The position numbers and the translations under genes were made by a program. DNA of 64,000 nt from assembly GCA_023453025.1 (NCBI GenBank), contig JAEXUD010000022.1, forward strand, positions 61,490 through 125,489, written 5' to 3'. The DNA is from Bacillota bacterium. GTDB lineage: Bacteria > Bacillota > Clostridia > Tissierellales > Sedimentibacteraceae. How positions within the stretch are numbered: position 1 is the stretch's first letter; each line of letters starts with the position of its first letter. Shown piece after piece: positions 7,185 to 15,649 of this stretch. Below the pieces are notes generated by a model. It was not told where the DNA came from. It did not search any database and was given only the letters and a program-made list of their open reading frames with translations.

Positions 7185-8356
7185 TTTATTTTTAATATTT
7201 TTCTTGCTGCTTTAATGACAGGTTTTAAAAGAACTCCTTCCATTTCCCTGCTGACTGTTTTTAATTGCTTTCTTATTTCAATTTTTTGCGGACAGTGAGC
7301 TTCACATTTGCCGCATGCCCTGCACTGTGAGGCGAATGCCGGCTTAGCTGAAAATCCTCCCAGCGTCTGGTAATATTTTAAGCGATTCAGCTTACCATCC
7401 AATAAATACTTATCATTATAGCTGGAAAAGCATCCCGGTATATTTACTCCGTGCGGGCATGGCATACAGTATCCGCATGCAGTGCAAGGAATCTTGGTTT
7501 TTTCTGCCATGATAACTTTGATATCATCAAATATTTTAAGCTCCTGGGCTGACAGCGAATCAGCTTTTGCATCGCTTGCTGTTCGGATATTTTCATCAAG
7601 CTGCTCTTCGCTGTTCATCCCGGATAATATAACATTTACTTCCTTGTGATTCCAAATCCATCTTAATGCCCATTCTGCAGGAGTTCTTTCTGCATCATAG
7701 TCTTTGAATGCTTCAATAACCCTTTTCGGCAGGTTGTTAACCAGCCTTCCTCCTCTCAGAGGCTCCATAATTATTACGGGAATACCCAGGGAATAGGCAA
7801 GCTCCAGTCCGGATTTTGAAGCCTGGTTGTTTTCATCCAGATAGTTATATTGTATTTGACAAAAATCCCAGTTGTAAGCTTTGATTATCAATTCAAAATC
7901 TAATTTGCTGCCATGAAAGGAAAAACCTATATTGTCAATTGTGCCTTTTGCTTTTTCTTCCTCCAGCCACTCCATTACACCAAGGCTCACCATCTTGTCA
8001 AACATTGTCTTATCTGTCAGCATATGAATCAGATAGTAATCGATGTAATCAGTCTGCAATCTTGACAGCTGAGTAAAAAATATTTTCTTGGCACCGTTTA
8101 AGCTGTTGACCATGTACGGCGGAAGCTTAGTTGCCACTTTAACTTTTTCCCGATACCCTCCTGACAATGCCTTTCCCAGCAAAACCTCATTTTTTCCTGA
8201 CTGATAAATATATGCGGTGTCAAAATAATTGATACCTTTTTCAATAGCTTCATGTATTAATTTAACTACCTCTGTTTCATCAGGCGGCAGCCTCAGGCAT
8301 CCGAACCCAAGTATAGAAAGCTCATCTCCGTTTTTGTTGTTAATTTTCGTAAGCAT
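7181..8356 (-). CDS. aldo/keto reductase with C-terminal 4Fe-4S domain
   Basis: This 391-residue protein has an aldo/keto reductase barrel in residues 1-270. The catalytic set is visible: Asp and Tyr in FDTAYIYQSGKNE, Lys in VKVATKLPP, and His in DYYLIHML. It is followed by two ferredoxin-type cysteine groups, CTACGYCMPCPHG and CRACGKCEAHCPQ. The layout matches the clostridial ferredoxin-fused aldo/keto reductases. These probably couple reduced ferredoxin or NAD(P)H to carbonyl reduction, with substrates mostly unknown. The protein is cytoplasmic, without a signal peptide. It stands alone between the toxin-antitoxin module and the histidine kinase, and no ribosome site stronger than AAAGGG was seen before its ATG. 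Confidence 0.92.
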   Translation of the reverse strand: MLTKINNKNGDELSILGFGCLRLPPDETEVVKLIHEAIEKGINYFDTAYIYQSGKNEVLLGKALSGGYREKVKVATKLPPYMVNSLNGAKKIFFTQLSRLQTDYIDYYLIHMLTDKTMFDKMVSLGVMEWLEEEKAKGTIDNIGFSFHGSKLDFELIIKAYNWDFCQIQYNYLDENNQASKSGLELAYSLGIPVIIMEPLRGGRLVNNLPKRVIEAFKDYDAERTPAEWALRWIWNHKEVNVILSGMNSEEQLDENIRTASDAKADSLSAQELKIFDDIKVIMAEKTKIPCTACGYCMPCPHGVNIPGCFSSYNDKYLLDGKLNRLKYYQTLGGFSAKPAFASQCRACGKCEAHCPQKIEIRKQLKTVSREMEGVLLKPVIKAARKILKIK

Positions 8357-8391
8357 TATAACCCTTTCGTTTTTTTATATTACTTATTAGT

Positions 8392-9867
8392 TTATTTGTT
8401 TCCAAAATCAAATATAAAGCTGGTTCCGACGCCTTGCTCAGAAACAGCGTCTATATTAATATTATGCCTTAATGCAATTTGGCTTGCAATAGTCAGTCCC
8501 AGCCCGGTGCCGGATTTATTTTCAACTGATCTCACTCGGTAGTATCTGTCAAATATAAAAGGAAGGTCCTCACTTGATATTCCTGCTCCCTCATCCTTGA
8601 TTGTTACGCTGCCCTTATCAAGGCCAATATAAATTTTACTGTCTTTATCAGAAAATTTAACCGCATTATCAAGCACTATCAAAAACATTTGACGCAGGCG
8701 CCCATAATCTCCGTTTATCAAAAAAACTTCTCTGTCCTGATTGTATTCAATGTTTATATTTTTCTGTTTTGCAATATTTACGGCGCTTCTGACCGCATCC
8801 TTCAGCACATCGCAGAGATTGATTTCCTGCATTTCAATTTTAAAATCCGCATTCTGAAGTCTTGACAGTTCAAGCAGATCGTTAACCAGTCTTTCAAGGC
8901 TTTTGCTTTCATTCAGCATTTGCATGTGATAATCCTTTATCCGGGCAGGTTCCTTAATTATTCCGTCACAAATTGCCTCCAATGAACCTCTTATTACAGT
9001 TACCGGCGTTCTGAGCTCATGTGAAATATTTGTTATGAAATCCTGTCTTTGTTTTTGCAGTCTTTCACTTTCGTGACTTGCTTCATCAAGTCTTTGACTT
9101 AATATATCTATTGTGCCCGCCAGCTCTCCTATTTCATCATTTTGATTTACACCTGTTTTTGTGTTATATTTCCCTTCTGCCAGCAATGCGGCCGTATTTT
9201 TCATTTTTTTCAAAGGATTTGTGAAGGTTAGTGCCAATGCGGCTGATAATATAAATGATAAAATCAGTGCGATGATTATACTGCTCAATAGTATCTTGTA
9301 ACCATCATTTACTGCTTCATCAATTCCTTTGACAGGTGAATGTATGAGCAATGCGCCAATTATTTCATTACCTGACTTGATTGGAGTACCGACTGTTATA
9401 GTCGGTGTATCCAGCAGGTCGCTGAACCCTTCGCTGAAGGTAGTATGTCCTTTGAATACATCCTTGACCACAACATCTGCATCTTCGGGCAAATCCGAAT
9501 AAGCGTAATGCATATGAGCCATGGTTCCGGTTGTAAGCAAATTCATACTTTCATCCACTATCCAGGCATCATCCATTGCTATATCATCCAGACTTCTTAA
9601 ATATACACCAAGACCCCCTTGACTATACATCATTCCCCCCATTCCCATTCTTCCTCCATGCATACTGCCAAAATTCAAATCAGTATCCTCCGTCAATTCG
9701 GAAATTGTTTCTGCTATAGCTGATGCACGTCTTTCCAATTCTCCTTTATGCAAATTTATTGCATTATTTTTAAATAAGCCTATAAAGACTGCCCCTATTA
9801 TAACGGAAAAAATCAATAGGGCGGCTGAAAAATATGCTGTCAGCCTGACCGCAATCTTATTTTTCAT
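8392..9867 (-). CDS. two-component sensor histidine kinase
   Basis: This is a 491-residue membrane kinase. TM1 spans about residues 8-28. An extracellular sensor follows with a Met/Gly/His-rich stretch (HGGRMGMGGMMYSQGG) and MAHMHYAY, then TM2 near 190-210, a HAMP domain, HisKA with the phosphoacceptor in ITNISHELRTPVTVIRG, and an HATPase domain with the G boxes DEGAGIS and GTGLGLTIA. A longer frame begins 33 bases upstream, but the ATG at 9867 overlaps the regulator stop as ATGA and has GAGGT before it, so it was chosen. The Met/His-rich sensor loop could bind a soft metal such as copper, which is inference. The target is probably the divergent DUF2680 gene. Confidence 0.92.
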   Translation of the reverse strand: MKNKIAVRLTAYFSAALLIFSVIIGAVFIGLFKNNAINLHKGELERRASAIAETISELTEDTDLNFGSMHGGRMGMGGMMYSQGGLGVYLRSLDDIAMDDAWIVDESMNLLTTGTMAHMHYAYSDLPEDADVVVKDVFKGHTTFSEGFSDLLDTPTITVGTPIKSGNEIIGALLIHSPVKGIDEAVNDGYKILLSSIIIALILSFILSAALALTFTNPLKKMKNTAALLAEGKYNTKTGVNQNDEIGELAGTIDILSQRLDEASHESERLQKQRQDFITNISHELRTPVTVIRGSLEAICDGIIKEPARIKDYHMQMLNESKSLERLVNDLLELSRLQNADFKIEMQEINLCDVLKDAVRSAVNIAKQKNINIEYNQDREVFLINGDYGRLRQMFLIVLDNAVKFSDKDSKIYIGLDKGSVTIKDEGAGISSEDLPFIFDRYYRVRSVENKSGTGLGLTIASQIALRHNINIDAVSEQGVGTSFIFDFGNK

Positions 9868-10550
9868 GGCTTTACCTCGAACTTGTAACCGACACCCCAT
9901 ATTGTTTTGATCTCCCAGTTTTCATGTTCAAATTCATCCAGCTTTGAGCGCAGCCTTTTAATATGTGAATCCACGGTCCTGTTATCTCCGTAATAATCAT
10001 ATCCCCACAAGCTGTTCAGCAAATTGTCTCTTGTAAAAACTTTATTTTTATTCGCAGCCAATGTCCATAAAATTTCGATTTCTTTTTTAGTTAAAGAAAT
10101 ATTTTTCCCATTTATTGTGACAACATAGTCATCTATGTTTATTTGTAAATTATCATATGAAAAAATTTGATTGCTTTTTTTGTCTTCTGACATCAGTCTT
10201 CTCATTATTGCTCTGACTCTCGCCATTACCTCACCGGGTGAAAAAGGCTTTACAATATAATCATCCGCACCAATATCCAGTCCCATTATTCTTTCAAAGT
10301 CCTCTCCCCTGGCTGTAATCATTATGATAGGTACATTTGACTGCTTTCTTATTTCACGGCACACCTCAAATCCATCCATTTGAGGCATCATAACATCAAG
10401 CAGCACAATATCCGGATTATATTTATTAAACGCATCTATTGCTGCTTTTCCGTCAAAAGCTATTTTTACATCGTATCCTTCACTTTTTGCATATTCCTCT
10501 AAAATAGAAGTTATTTGTCTGTTGTCATCTGCAATTAACATCATTGACAT
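9864..10550 (-). CDS. OmpR/PhoB-family response regulator
   Basis: This 228-residue protein has a receiver domain (acidic pair near the N-terminus, phosphoacceptor Asp in DIVLLDVMMPQMDG, conserved Lys in IVKPF) and a C-terminal winged helix ending RTVDSHIKRLRSKLDE and IWGVGYKFE. The ATG at 10550 is preceded by GAGGTGATTAAT. The GTG nine bases upstream falls within that ribosome site. The gene overlaps the kinase gene by 4 bases. A dyad with TGGCAAAATT arms lies in the divergent intergenic region and is the obvious binding site. Confidence 0.95.
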   Translation of the reverse strand: MSMMLIADDNRQITSILEEYAKSEGYDVKIAFDGKAAIDAFNKYNPDIVLLDVMMPQMDGFEVCREIRKQSNVPIIMITARGEDFERIMGLDIGADDYIVKPFSPGEVMARVRAIMRRLMSEDKKSNQIFSYDNLQINIDDYVVTINGKNISLTKKEIEILWTLAANKNKVFTRDNLLNSLWGYDYYGDNRTVDSHIKRLRSKLDEFEHENWEIKTIWGVGYKFEVKP

Positions 10551-10597
10551 ATTAATCACCTCGATAGTTTTTTTAATTATATCATAATAAAGAAAAT

Positions 10598-10670
10598 ATG
10601 TGGCAAAATTGTGTTTTTAAAAAATAAAATTCCATAATTTTTTTATATAAATGACATAATTTTGCCACAT
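10598..10670. promoter_or_regulatory. inverted operator between the two-component system and DUF2680 gene
   Basis: ATGTGGCAAAATT (10598-10610) is repeated in perfect inverted form at 10658-10670, and the match extends inward with one mismatch. The right arm contains TTGCCA, which with TATAGA 16 bases later gives a possible promoter for the DUF2680 gene. The left arm lies near the regulator promoter. Placement at both ends of a divergent region fits autoregulation and target control by the response regulator. Confidence 0.55.
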
Positions 10671-10724
10671 CTGTTTTTTATATTATAGACATAGAAAATA
10701 AATAAAATTTATGGAGGTAAAAAA

Positions 10725-11168
10725 ATGTTTAAAAAATTTATAATTGGCGGATTAGCAGTAGTTATCCTGGCAGCTACATCATTGACAGCATTTGCTGTTA
10801 CAGGAGGCAGTACTCCTGCTGAAATAGTGGCTGATATCACCGGAAAATCCTTAGAAGAGGTTACAGAGCAGAAATTTGAATCAGGTAAGACATATGGAGA
10901 AATTGCATATGATGAAGGCTTGTGGGAAGAATTTAATGATGAAATGCTGGAAAGCAAAAAAGCTTTTTTAGATGAAAAGGTGGCTGAAGGAGTCTTTACA
11001 CAAGAAGAGGCCGATGAAATTTACGCAAACATTCTTGAAAGACAGGAATATTGCAGCGGTAATGGTGCCGGTGGATTCGGCGGCATGATGGGATACGGAT
11101 TCGGAAGCGGCGGCAGAGGATTAGGTCAGGGACTTGGTCAAGGCAGAGGCTGCGGAAGAGGCTGGTAA
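10725..11168 (+). CDS. secreted DUF2680-family protein with glycine-rich tail
   Basis: This 147-residue protein has a signal peptide (FIIGGLAVVILAATSLTAFA) and a charged helical middle. The middle holds SLEEVTEQKFESGKTYGEIA and VFTQEEADEIYANI, landmarks of DUF2680. A Gly/Met/Cys-rich tail with repeated GLGQG units and a CGRGW end follows. The function of the family is unknown. It stands divergent from a two-component system whose sensor is Met/His-rich, across a perfect inverted repeat, so it is probably a target of that system and may bind a metal or act in envelope stress. The ribosome site is ATGGAGG. A terminator follows directly. Confidence 0.85.
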   Translation: MFKKFIIGGLAVVILAATSLTAFAVTGGSTPAEIVADITGKSLEEVTEQKFESGKTYGEIAYDEGLWEEFNDEMLESKKAFLDEKVAEGVFTQEEADEIYANILERQEYCSGNGAGGFGGMMGYGFGSGGRGLGQGLGQGRGCGRGW

Positions 11169-11174
11169 TAAAAA

Positions 11175-11200
11175 GTCGTCTCAATTGAGACGATTTTTTT
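11175..11200 (+). terminator. rho-independent terminator of the DUF2680 gene
   Basis: TCGTCTC and GAGACGA pair around AATT, followed by T7. Confidence 0.9.
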
Positions 11201-11236
11201 ATTGCCGGTTACTTATTTTATCAGTTACACTTACTT

Positions 11237-11917
11237 TCAATTTAAAAGCTTCATCAGTTTTTCTTTGTCTGTAATTTGAATTAATCCTCTGGATAGCTTT
11301 AATATGTTTTGTGTTTCAAAATTTTTCAGCATTCTGGACACAACTTCTCTTGCACTGCCCATATACTTTGCTATTTGTTCGTGTGTGAGATTGATATCCG
11401 TTGACCTTGTTTTAGCTGCTTCATCAATTAAAAAGGTGGCAAGTCTTTTATCAAAGCTCATAAACAATATTTGTTCAATTGCCCACATCACATCAGAAAA
11501 CCTATCCACAGTATTTTTATATGCAAAATTTTCCACATAAATATTTTCATTATTCAGTTTACTAAAGGTGCCGATGTTTATAAGGAGCAGCTCCGTATCA
11601 GCTTCAGCATCTATGACAACATCAAAAGTAATATTATTTAATATACAGGATGCGGATAACACGCATGAGTCTCCCTCAGACAGTCTATAAAGAGTTACCT
11701 CTCTCCCGTCTTCAGACAATATATATACACGAAGTCCTCCCTTTTGTATGAGAATAAGTCCAAGGCATTCGCTGTCTGCGCTGTAGAGAATTTCACCTTT
11801 ATTGTAAGTAATTTTATTTACATTGTATTTAACAAGTTCTTTTTCTTTATCGTTTAGTTTATTCCAAAAACTTAAATTATCCTTTAAAAATATTAAATCC
11901 TTTTCGCCTAGCATCAT
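11237..11917 (-). CDS. Crp/Fnr-family transcriptional regulator
   Basis: This 226-residue protein has an N-terminal cyclic-nucleotide-like effector barrel (KGEILYSADSECLGLILIQKG, then EDGREVTLYRLSEGDSCVLS) and a C-terminal HTH with LTHEQIAKYMGSAREVVSRMLK. It has no N-terminal cysteine cluster like that of Fnr. Two cysteines lie in the barrel (SCVLSASC), a feature seen in some clostridial members. GGGGTGAT precedes two adjacent ATG codons at 11917 and 11914, and either could be used. No neighbour indicates a target. The ligand is unknown. Confidence 0.92.
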   Translation of the reverse strand: MMLGEKDLIFLKDNLSFWNKLNDKEKELVKYNVNKITYNKGEILYSADSECLGLILIQKGGLRVYILSEDGREVTLYRLSEGDSCVLSASCILNNITFDVVIDAEADTELLLINIGTFSKLNNENIYVENFAYKNTVDRFSDVMWAIEQILFMSFDKRLATFLIDEAAKTRSTDINLTHEQIAKYMGSAREVVSRMLKNFETQNILKLSRGLIQITDKEKLMKLLN

Positions 11918-12007
11918 ATCACCCCAACTAATTATATTACTATAATATACTTAATGACACTCCATATCAATATTTTTATGGCAAAATGGAATTTAAAAGG
12001 CTTTAGC

Positions 12008-12613
12008 TTACTTTATTGGTATTAATTTTTCAGCATTTTCTAATATGTCGCTGAATTCATGCAGGAATTTTATTTCATTGATTCCTCTTATTTTTGCAGG
12101 CGGATTTTGAACTTCTGATATTATATATTCAAACCACTGAACATCATGCCATTTTTTAAATTTATATCCGGCATTATGGTATGTGCCGACAGTTTTAAAC
12201 CCAAAGGATTTATGGAAGCTTTCACTTTTTTTATTGGTGCAGGTCACCCCTGCAAAAGCATTGTAATATCCCTGCATTCTTAGTATATCAGTCAAGCAGG
12301 TATAAAGAGCGGTACCTATTTTCATTCCGTGATATACGGGATTTATGTAAATTGAATAATCCACAGACCAATCATATGCTGCTCTCTTGTTAAAGGCAGA
12401 AGCATAGGCGTAACCGGCAATCTTATTGTCTGTTTCACAAACAAGCCACGGATACTTTTTTTGTATCTCAATTATTCTGCCTTTAAACTCATCATATGAC
12501 GGAACATCATATTCAAATGATACTGTGGTATCACTTACAAACGGCTCATATATGTCCAGCATTTCCCGGCAGTCCGATTCATCAGCTAATCTGATTTTCA
12601 GGTTGCTTATCAT
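12008..12613 (-). CDS. GNAT acetyltransferase, phosphinothricin/methionine-sulfone type
   Basis: This protein has 201 residues. The first 165 match the PAT/MnaT-like GNAT group: IRLADESDCREMLDIYEPFV, TVSFEYDVPSYDEF, YAYASAFNKRAAYDWSVDYS, VYHGMKIGTALYTCL (the acetyl-CoA loop) and SFHKSFGFKTVGTYHNAGYK. These enzymes acetylate the amino group of glutamate analogues such as phosphinothricin or methionine sulfoximine. The last 35 residues are an unusual extension. The ATG is preceded by GAAGGGGG. It is a single gene, possibly following the small gene at 12716 with a hairpin between them. Confidence 0.9.
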   Translation of the reverse strand: MISNLKIRLADESDCREMLDIYEPFVSDTTVSFEYDVPSYDEFKGRIIEIQKKYPWLVCETDNKIAGYAYASAFNKRAAYDWSVDYSIYINPVYHGMKIGTALYTCLTDILRMQGYYNAFAGVTCTNKKSESFHKSFGFKTVGTYHNAGYKFKKWHDVQWFEYIISEVQNPPAKIRGINEIKFLHEFSDILENAEKLIPIK

Positions 12614-12686
12614 AGTTATTTCCCCCTTCTGTTTTTATATATATTACTTCATATAAATTTAATTTTCAATAAAAATGTCAATAATA

Positions 12687-12712
12687 CGAAAACGCCCATT
12701 CGGGCGTTTTCG
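12687..12712. terminator. hairpin with 11-bp stem
   Basis: CGAAAACGCCC pairs perfectly with GGGCGTTTTCG around ATTC. It lies 3' of the small gene at 12716 (minus) and 5' of the GNAT gene. The T-run is poor on the minus strand and moderate on the plus strand. Confidence 0.6.
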
Positions 12713-12715
12713 ATT

Positions 12716-12904
12716 TTAATAGAGAATATCATGGTTATATATACCACTTGATTTAGAATCATTCTCCTTATTCAGTTGATTGTTGTACACAGAATATTCA
12801 GAACTTGTCATAGCGTTGAAGTTACCAATACCTAAAATGCTTTGAACGTTAGTTCTTGATTCATTCTGCTTCGCTTCATTAACTGGTTTGTTTATTTTTG
12901 CCAT
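12716..12904 (-). CDS. small hydrophilic protein, unknown
   Basis: This 62-residue protein has a good ribosome site (GAGGAG) upstream of the ATG. It is rich in Asn, Ser, Lys and Glu (MAKINKPVNEAKQNESRTNV), has no cysteine, no signal peptide and no membrane segment, and is followed by a strong hairpin. Its composition recalls small acid-soluble spore proteins, but no alpha/beta or gamma SASP signature was found, so I do not assign it. The ribosome site and the following hairpin support its being a real gene. Confidence 0.6.
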   Translation of the reverse strand: MAKINKPVNEAKQNESRTNVQSILGIGNFNAMTSSEYSVYNNQLNKENDSKSSGIYNHDILY

Positions 12905-12977
12905 TCATATCAGCTCCTCTTAAAGTTGAAGCTATTGTTATTATGACAATATTAATTTCATTTATGCTGGTAATTTT

Positions 12978-13922
12978 TTAAATCAACTCATCTTCTGTTA
13001 ATGAATCTGATATCCACATCAGTATATCTTCATAAACCTGCTCTCTGTCTAATTCATTAAGTATTTCGTGTCTGTCATCTTTGTATAATTTAATTGAAGC
13101 ATTTTTAATTCCCAAATTTTTATATATATTAAAAGCTTTTAAAACGTCTTTGCCAAAGTTTCCCACAGGATCCATCTGACCGGATAAAAAAATAATCGGA
13201 AGTTCTTTAGGTATGTTTTTAAGTTTTTCCTCGTCATTCATTTTTATAATTCCATTAAACATATTGTAAAATCCGTTTAATGTGAATATAAAATTAATTC
13301 TGTCATCTGAAATATAATCGTCAACTATGTCATCGTCTCTTGTAAGCCAGTCAAATTTTGTTCTGGCAGGCTTAAATTTATTATTATTGCTGCCGATCGC
13401 TAAAAAGTTTACAAATTTGCTCCTGTAATTCCATCCCTTAAAGGATGCAATAAGCTTTGTAACAAAGATACCGAACTTTATAAGCTCCGCGGACTGCTGT
13501 CCTGTTCCTGAAATTACCGCGCCGTCAATTTCATCCCCATACAAAGTGATGAATTGCCTTGTAAGAAATGAGCCCATACTATGTCCAAGAATATAGTACG
13601 GTATACCAGGGTATTCACTTTTCGTAATGCTCAATAAAGTATGCATGTCTTCAATAAGTGCCTTATTTCCGTCCGGTTCATCAAAATAGCCTCTGTCTTC
13701 TTCACTGATAATTGAGCTGCCGTGTCCGAGATGATCATTTCCGACAACCATTATCCCTTGTTCCGACATATATTCCGCAAAGTCTCCATATCTTTTTATA
13801 TGCTCCAGCATACCGTGTGAAATTTGAAGTACAGCCTTAACCTCATTTTCAGGGATCCATTTTACTGCATGTATTTTTGTTTTACCGTTTGACGAGTCGT
13901 AACAAAACTCTTCCGTTGACAT
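12978..13922 (-). CDS. alpha/beta hydrolase of the lysophospholipase/monoacylglycerol lipase group
   Basis: This 314-residue cytoplasmic protein has the Hydrolase_4 pattern: VLQISHGMLEHIKRYGDFAE oxyanion segment, VGNDHLGHGSS, the nucleophile elbow YILGHSMGS with Ser, a late acid (SGQMDPVG) and catalytic His in DDRHEILNE. These enzymes hydrolyse monoglycerides or lysophospholipids. The exact substrate is unknown. The start has AAAAGGAG eight bases upstream. It stands alone, followed at some distance by the small gene at 12716. Confidence 0.93.
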   Translation of the reverse strand: MSTEEFCYDSSNGKTKIHAVKWIPENEVKAVLQISHGMLEHIKRYGDFAEYMSEQGIMVVGNDHLGHGSSIISEEDRGYFDEPDGNKALIEDMHTLLSITKSEYPGIPYYILGHSMGSFLTRQFITLYGDEIDGAVISGTGQQSAELIKFGIFVTKLIASFKGWNYRSKFVNFLAIGSNNNKFKPARTKFDWLTRDDDIVDDYISDDRINFIFTLNGFYNMFNGIIKMNDEEKLKNIPKELPIIFLSGQMDPVGNFGKDVLKAFNIYKNLGIKNASIKLYKDDRHEILNELDREQVYEDILMWISDSLTEDELI

Positions 13923-14084
13923 ATCTTTTCTCCTTTTAATAATCCTTAGCTTCTTCCTTTTATAAATTATATATTAATAATTGATTTTTTTCAATTTATA
14001 TGTACAAGTTAATTTAAAAATCTCAAGTATTTTGTCATATACTTTCATATATGCGTATTTAAAGACTTAAGTTCAAACAAATTT

Positions 14085-14112
14085 CAGGCGATTAAGATTA
14101 CTTAATCGCCTG
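14085..14112. terminator. hairpin with 12-bp perfect stem between two minus-strand genes
   Basis: CAGGCGATTAAG and CTTAATCGCCTG pair around ATTA. It lies 23 bases past the stop of the CPC_1213-type gene and probably ends its transcript. Confidence 0.7.
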
Positions 14113-14135
14113 TTTAAAATTTTATTTATTTATAA

Positions 14136-14300
14136 TTATCTTTTATTCTGATGGTCTGTTCTGTCTTGATAATTGTCATCCTTTAATCCAAAGACTGCTC
14201 TTGCACTTTCTGCCTGCGGATTATGTGTAATATGCTTGGAACGGAATTTACCGTCTTCTTTCTTGTTATTTTTTGTGCTTTTCATTTTATTGTCTGTCAT
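14136..14300 (-). CDS. CPC_1213-family small protein
   Basis: A 54-residue frame opens at the ATG at 14300 (MTDNKMKSTKNNKKEDGKFR) and continues with KHITHNPQAESARAVFGLK. The KEDGKF and HNPQAESARA.FGLK segments match my memory of the clostridial CPC_1213 family, which has no known function. Spacing after an ATGACGGGAG-like region upstream is acceptable (GGGAG about 6 bases before). The protein is highly charged, without cysteine or membrane segment. A perfect hairpin follows. Confidence 0.75.
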   Translation of the reverse strand: MTDNKMKSTKNNKKEDGKFRSKHITHNPQAESARAVFGLKDDNYQDRTDHQNKR

Positions 14301-14567
14301 ATGAATCTCCCGTCAATAAATTGCTGTTTTTTGAAATAAAAGTGAATTATGTCGTATTGCAATGTTCTATGTGTGTTGCATTTGATTGTTCTATGTCTTG
14401 AATTTAATCCACTTTTATTTCTTTTGTAATCTTATTTTAACCTGAAAAATTTTTTTGATACTTAAATCTATTTTCCAATGAATAAATTTTTTACTATTAT
14501 TTTTACAACAAAATGAAAATTTTCATAAATTCATATGCAGAAATTGATTTTCGAAAAGATAAAAGCA

Positions 14568-14755
14568 GAGATATTTATTGATATCTCAGATTGATGACAA
14601 AGTCATCAAGATGGCAGGCTGTTGAAAAAGTTCATCCTGCAAGGCACCGGAAGGCAGGCAACCGGAGCGTATTCAAACATACGTGAGGATTGACTGCCTG
14701 AACGGTAACGCGGCAGGTGGGCTTTTTCAGCAGCCTGAGATATTTATTGATATCT
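14568..14755 (+). repeat. palindrome-associated 150-bp element, copy 1, with 19-bp flanking duplications
   Basis: The core at 14587-14736 starts with a GATTGATGAC/GTCATCAA hairpin. It is bounded by related inverted ends CAGGCTGTTGAAAAAG and CTTTTTCAGCAGCCTG. It differs from copy 2 (22076-22226, opposite strand) at about four positions. On both sides stands the same 19-base sequence GAGATATTTATTGATATCT (14568-14586 and 14737-14755), itself a weak palindrome. The right duplicate overlaps the stop codon of ytrI. No reading frame is present inside. Confidence 0.85.
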
Positions 14756-15248
14756 ACGATTGTACCTCTGTCTTTGAGACCTTTACCCATAATTTCAGTA
14801 TGTCGGTTAAAACCAGCTTGTTTACTGTAATTTGATATTCTACTCCGTTGAATTTCAATATCCTTTTATCTATAACCTGCAAAAGAATATCTGCATCAAT
14901 TCCTTTGATTTCTTTTCCTAACAAAGACCTGTATTTTTCTTTAATTGCCTTTTCTATTTCAATGTTGTCGATCTGGTTTACTTGCTCATCGCTGAAATCA
15001 ATAAATTCCAATGCTACCTCAATATCCTTCAGAACTATGTTTGCATTATTAATTGACTTTTCAAGCTTGGCCAGCTTCTCCTCTTTATCGGTTATAATAT
15101 TCTCCAAATATGCAATTTTTTCATAAAAGGTATCTATTCTGCTGCTTACCAGCATGCTGACAGAGACTGCGCCTATAATCACACCCCACAATAAGCCTGT
15201 TATAAAGCAAATAACGAAAGGATACAGAACTTTTTTCATCTTCCCCAT
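14754..15248 (-). CDS. ytrI: YtrI-like sporulation membrane protein
   Basis: This protein has about 164 residues. One N-terminal membrane segment (VLYPFVICFITGLLWGVII) is followed by a coiled coil (EKIAYLENIITDKEEKLAKL) and a C-terminal domain of unknown fold. The position directly behind ytrH, overlapping it by about 13 bases, matches the ytrHI pair of Bacillus, which is made under sigma-E and needed for efficient sporulation. Three starts are possible (GTG 15260, ATG 15248, ATG 15239). ATG 15248 has AAGGTG upstream at good spacing. The stop codon lies within the right duplication of repeat copy 1. The identity rests mainly on the partner gene. Confidence 0.75.
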   Translation of the reverse strand: MGKMKKVLYPFVICFITGLLWGVIIGAVSVSMLVSSRIDTFYEKIAYLENIITDKEEKLAKLEKSINNANIVLKDIEVALEFIDFSDEQVNQIDNIEIEKAIKEKYRSLLGKEIKGIDADILLQVIDKRILKFNGVEYQITVNKLVLTDILKLWVKVSKTEVQS

Positions 15249-15574
15249 ATAATTCCACACCTTTGCAGAAGTCTGATGAATTCATATCCCATATTTGCTC
15301 CGGTCAAGGAAATCAAAATTAACAGTGCCTGCTTTATCAGTGTGCGAATTTCGCCTTCAAAAATACCTTTTTCAATCACCGTAAAGGATGCGAAGGTTCC
15401 TCCCAAGGATGCGGCAATTGCCCATATTTTTATTGAGCTTGCAACTTCAATCATCACCTTGTAGGGAGGGTGATTTGTTAATATTGCTCCCAACCCTGAA
15501 AAAAGAGAAGCACCTATTACAACACCAAATGAAATTAAAAAATTTTGAATTGCACTTGAATAAAAAGAAGACAT
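15236..15574 (-). CDS. ytrH: YtrH-family sporulation protein
   Basis: This 112-residue protein has three hydrophobic segments. Landmarks of YtrH are clear: FGVVIGASLFSGLGAILTNHPPYKVM, WAIAASLGGTFASF, and the late LLILISLTGANMGYEFIR. In Bacillus YtrH is a sigma-E-dependent membrane protein of the mother cell needed for normal forespore maturation. The gene is coupled to ytrI behind it. Its presence is direct evidence that the organism, or a recent ancestor, forms spores. Confidence 0.9.
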   Translation of the reverse strand: MSSFYSSAIQNFLISFGVVIGASLFSGLGAILTNHPPYKVMIEVASSIKIWAIAASLGGTFASFTVIEKGIFEGEIRTLIKQALLILISLTGANMGYEFIRLLQRCGIIWGR

Positions 15575-15649
15575 TTCATCACCAAACCTTTTTTCTTTCT
15601 TTTTACAAGGTATGAATTATAAAATGTCTTTATGATACTGAATTTAATA

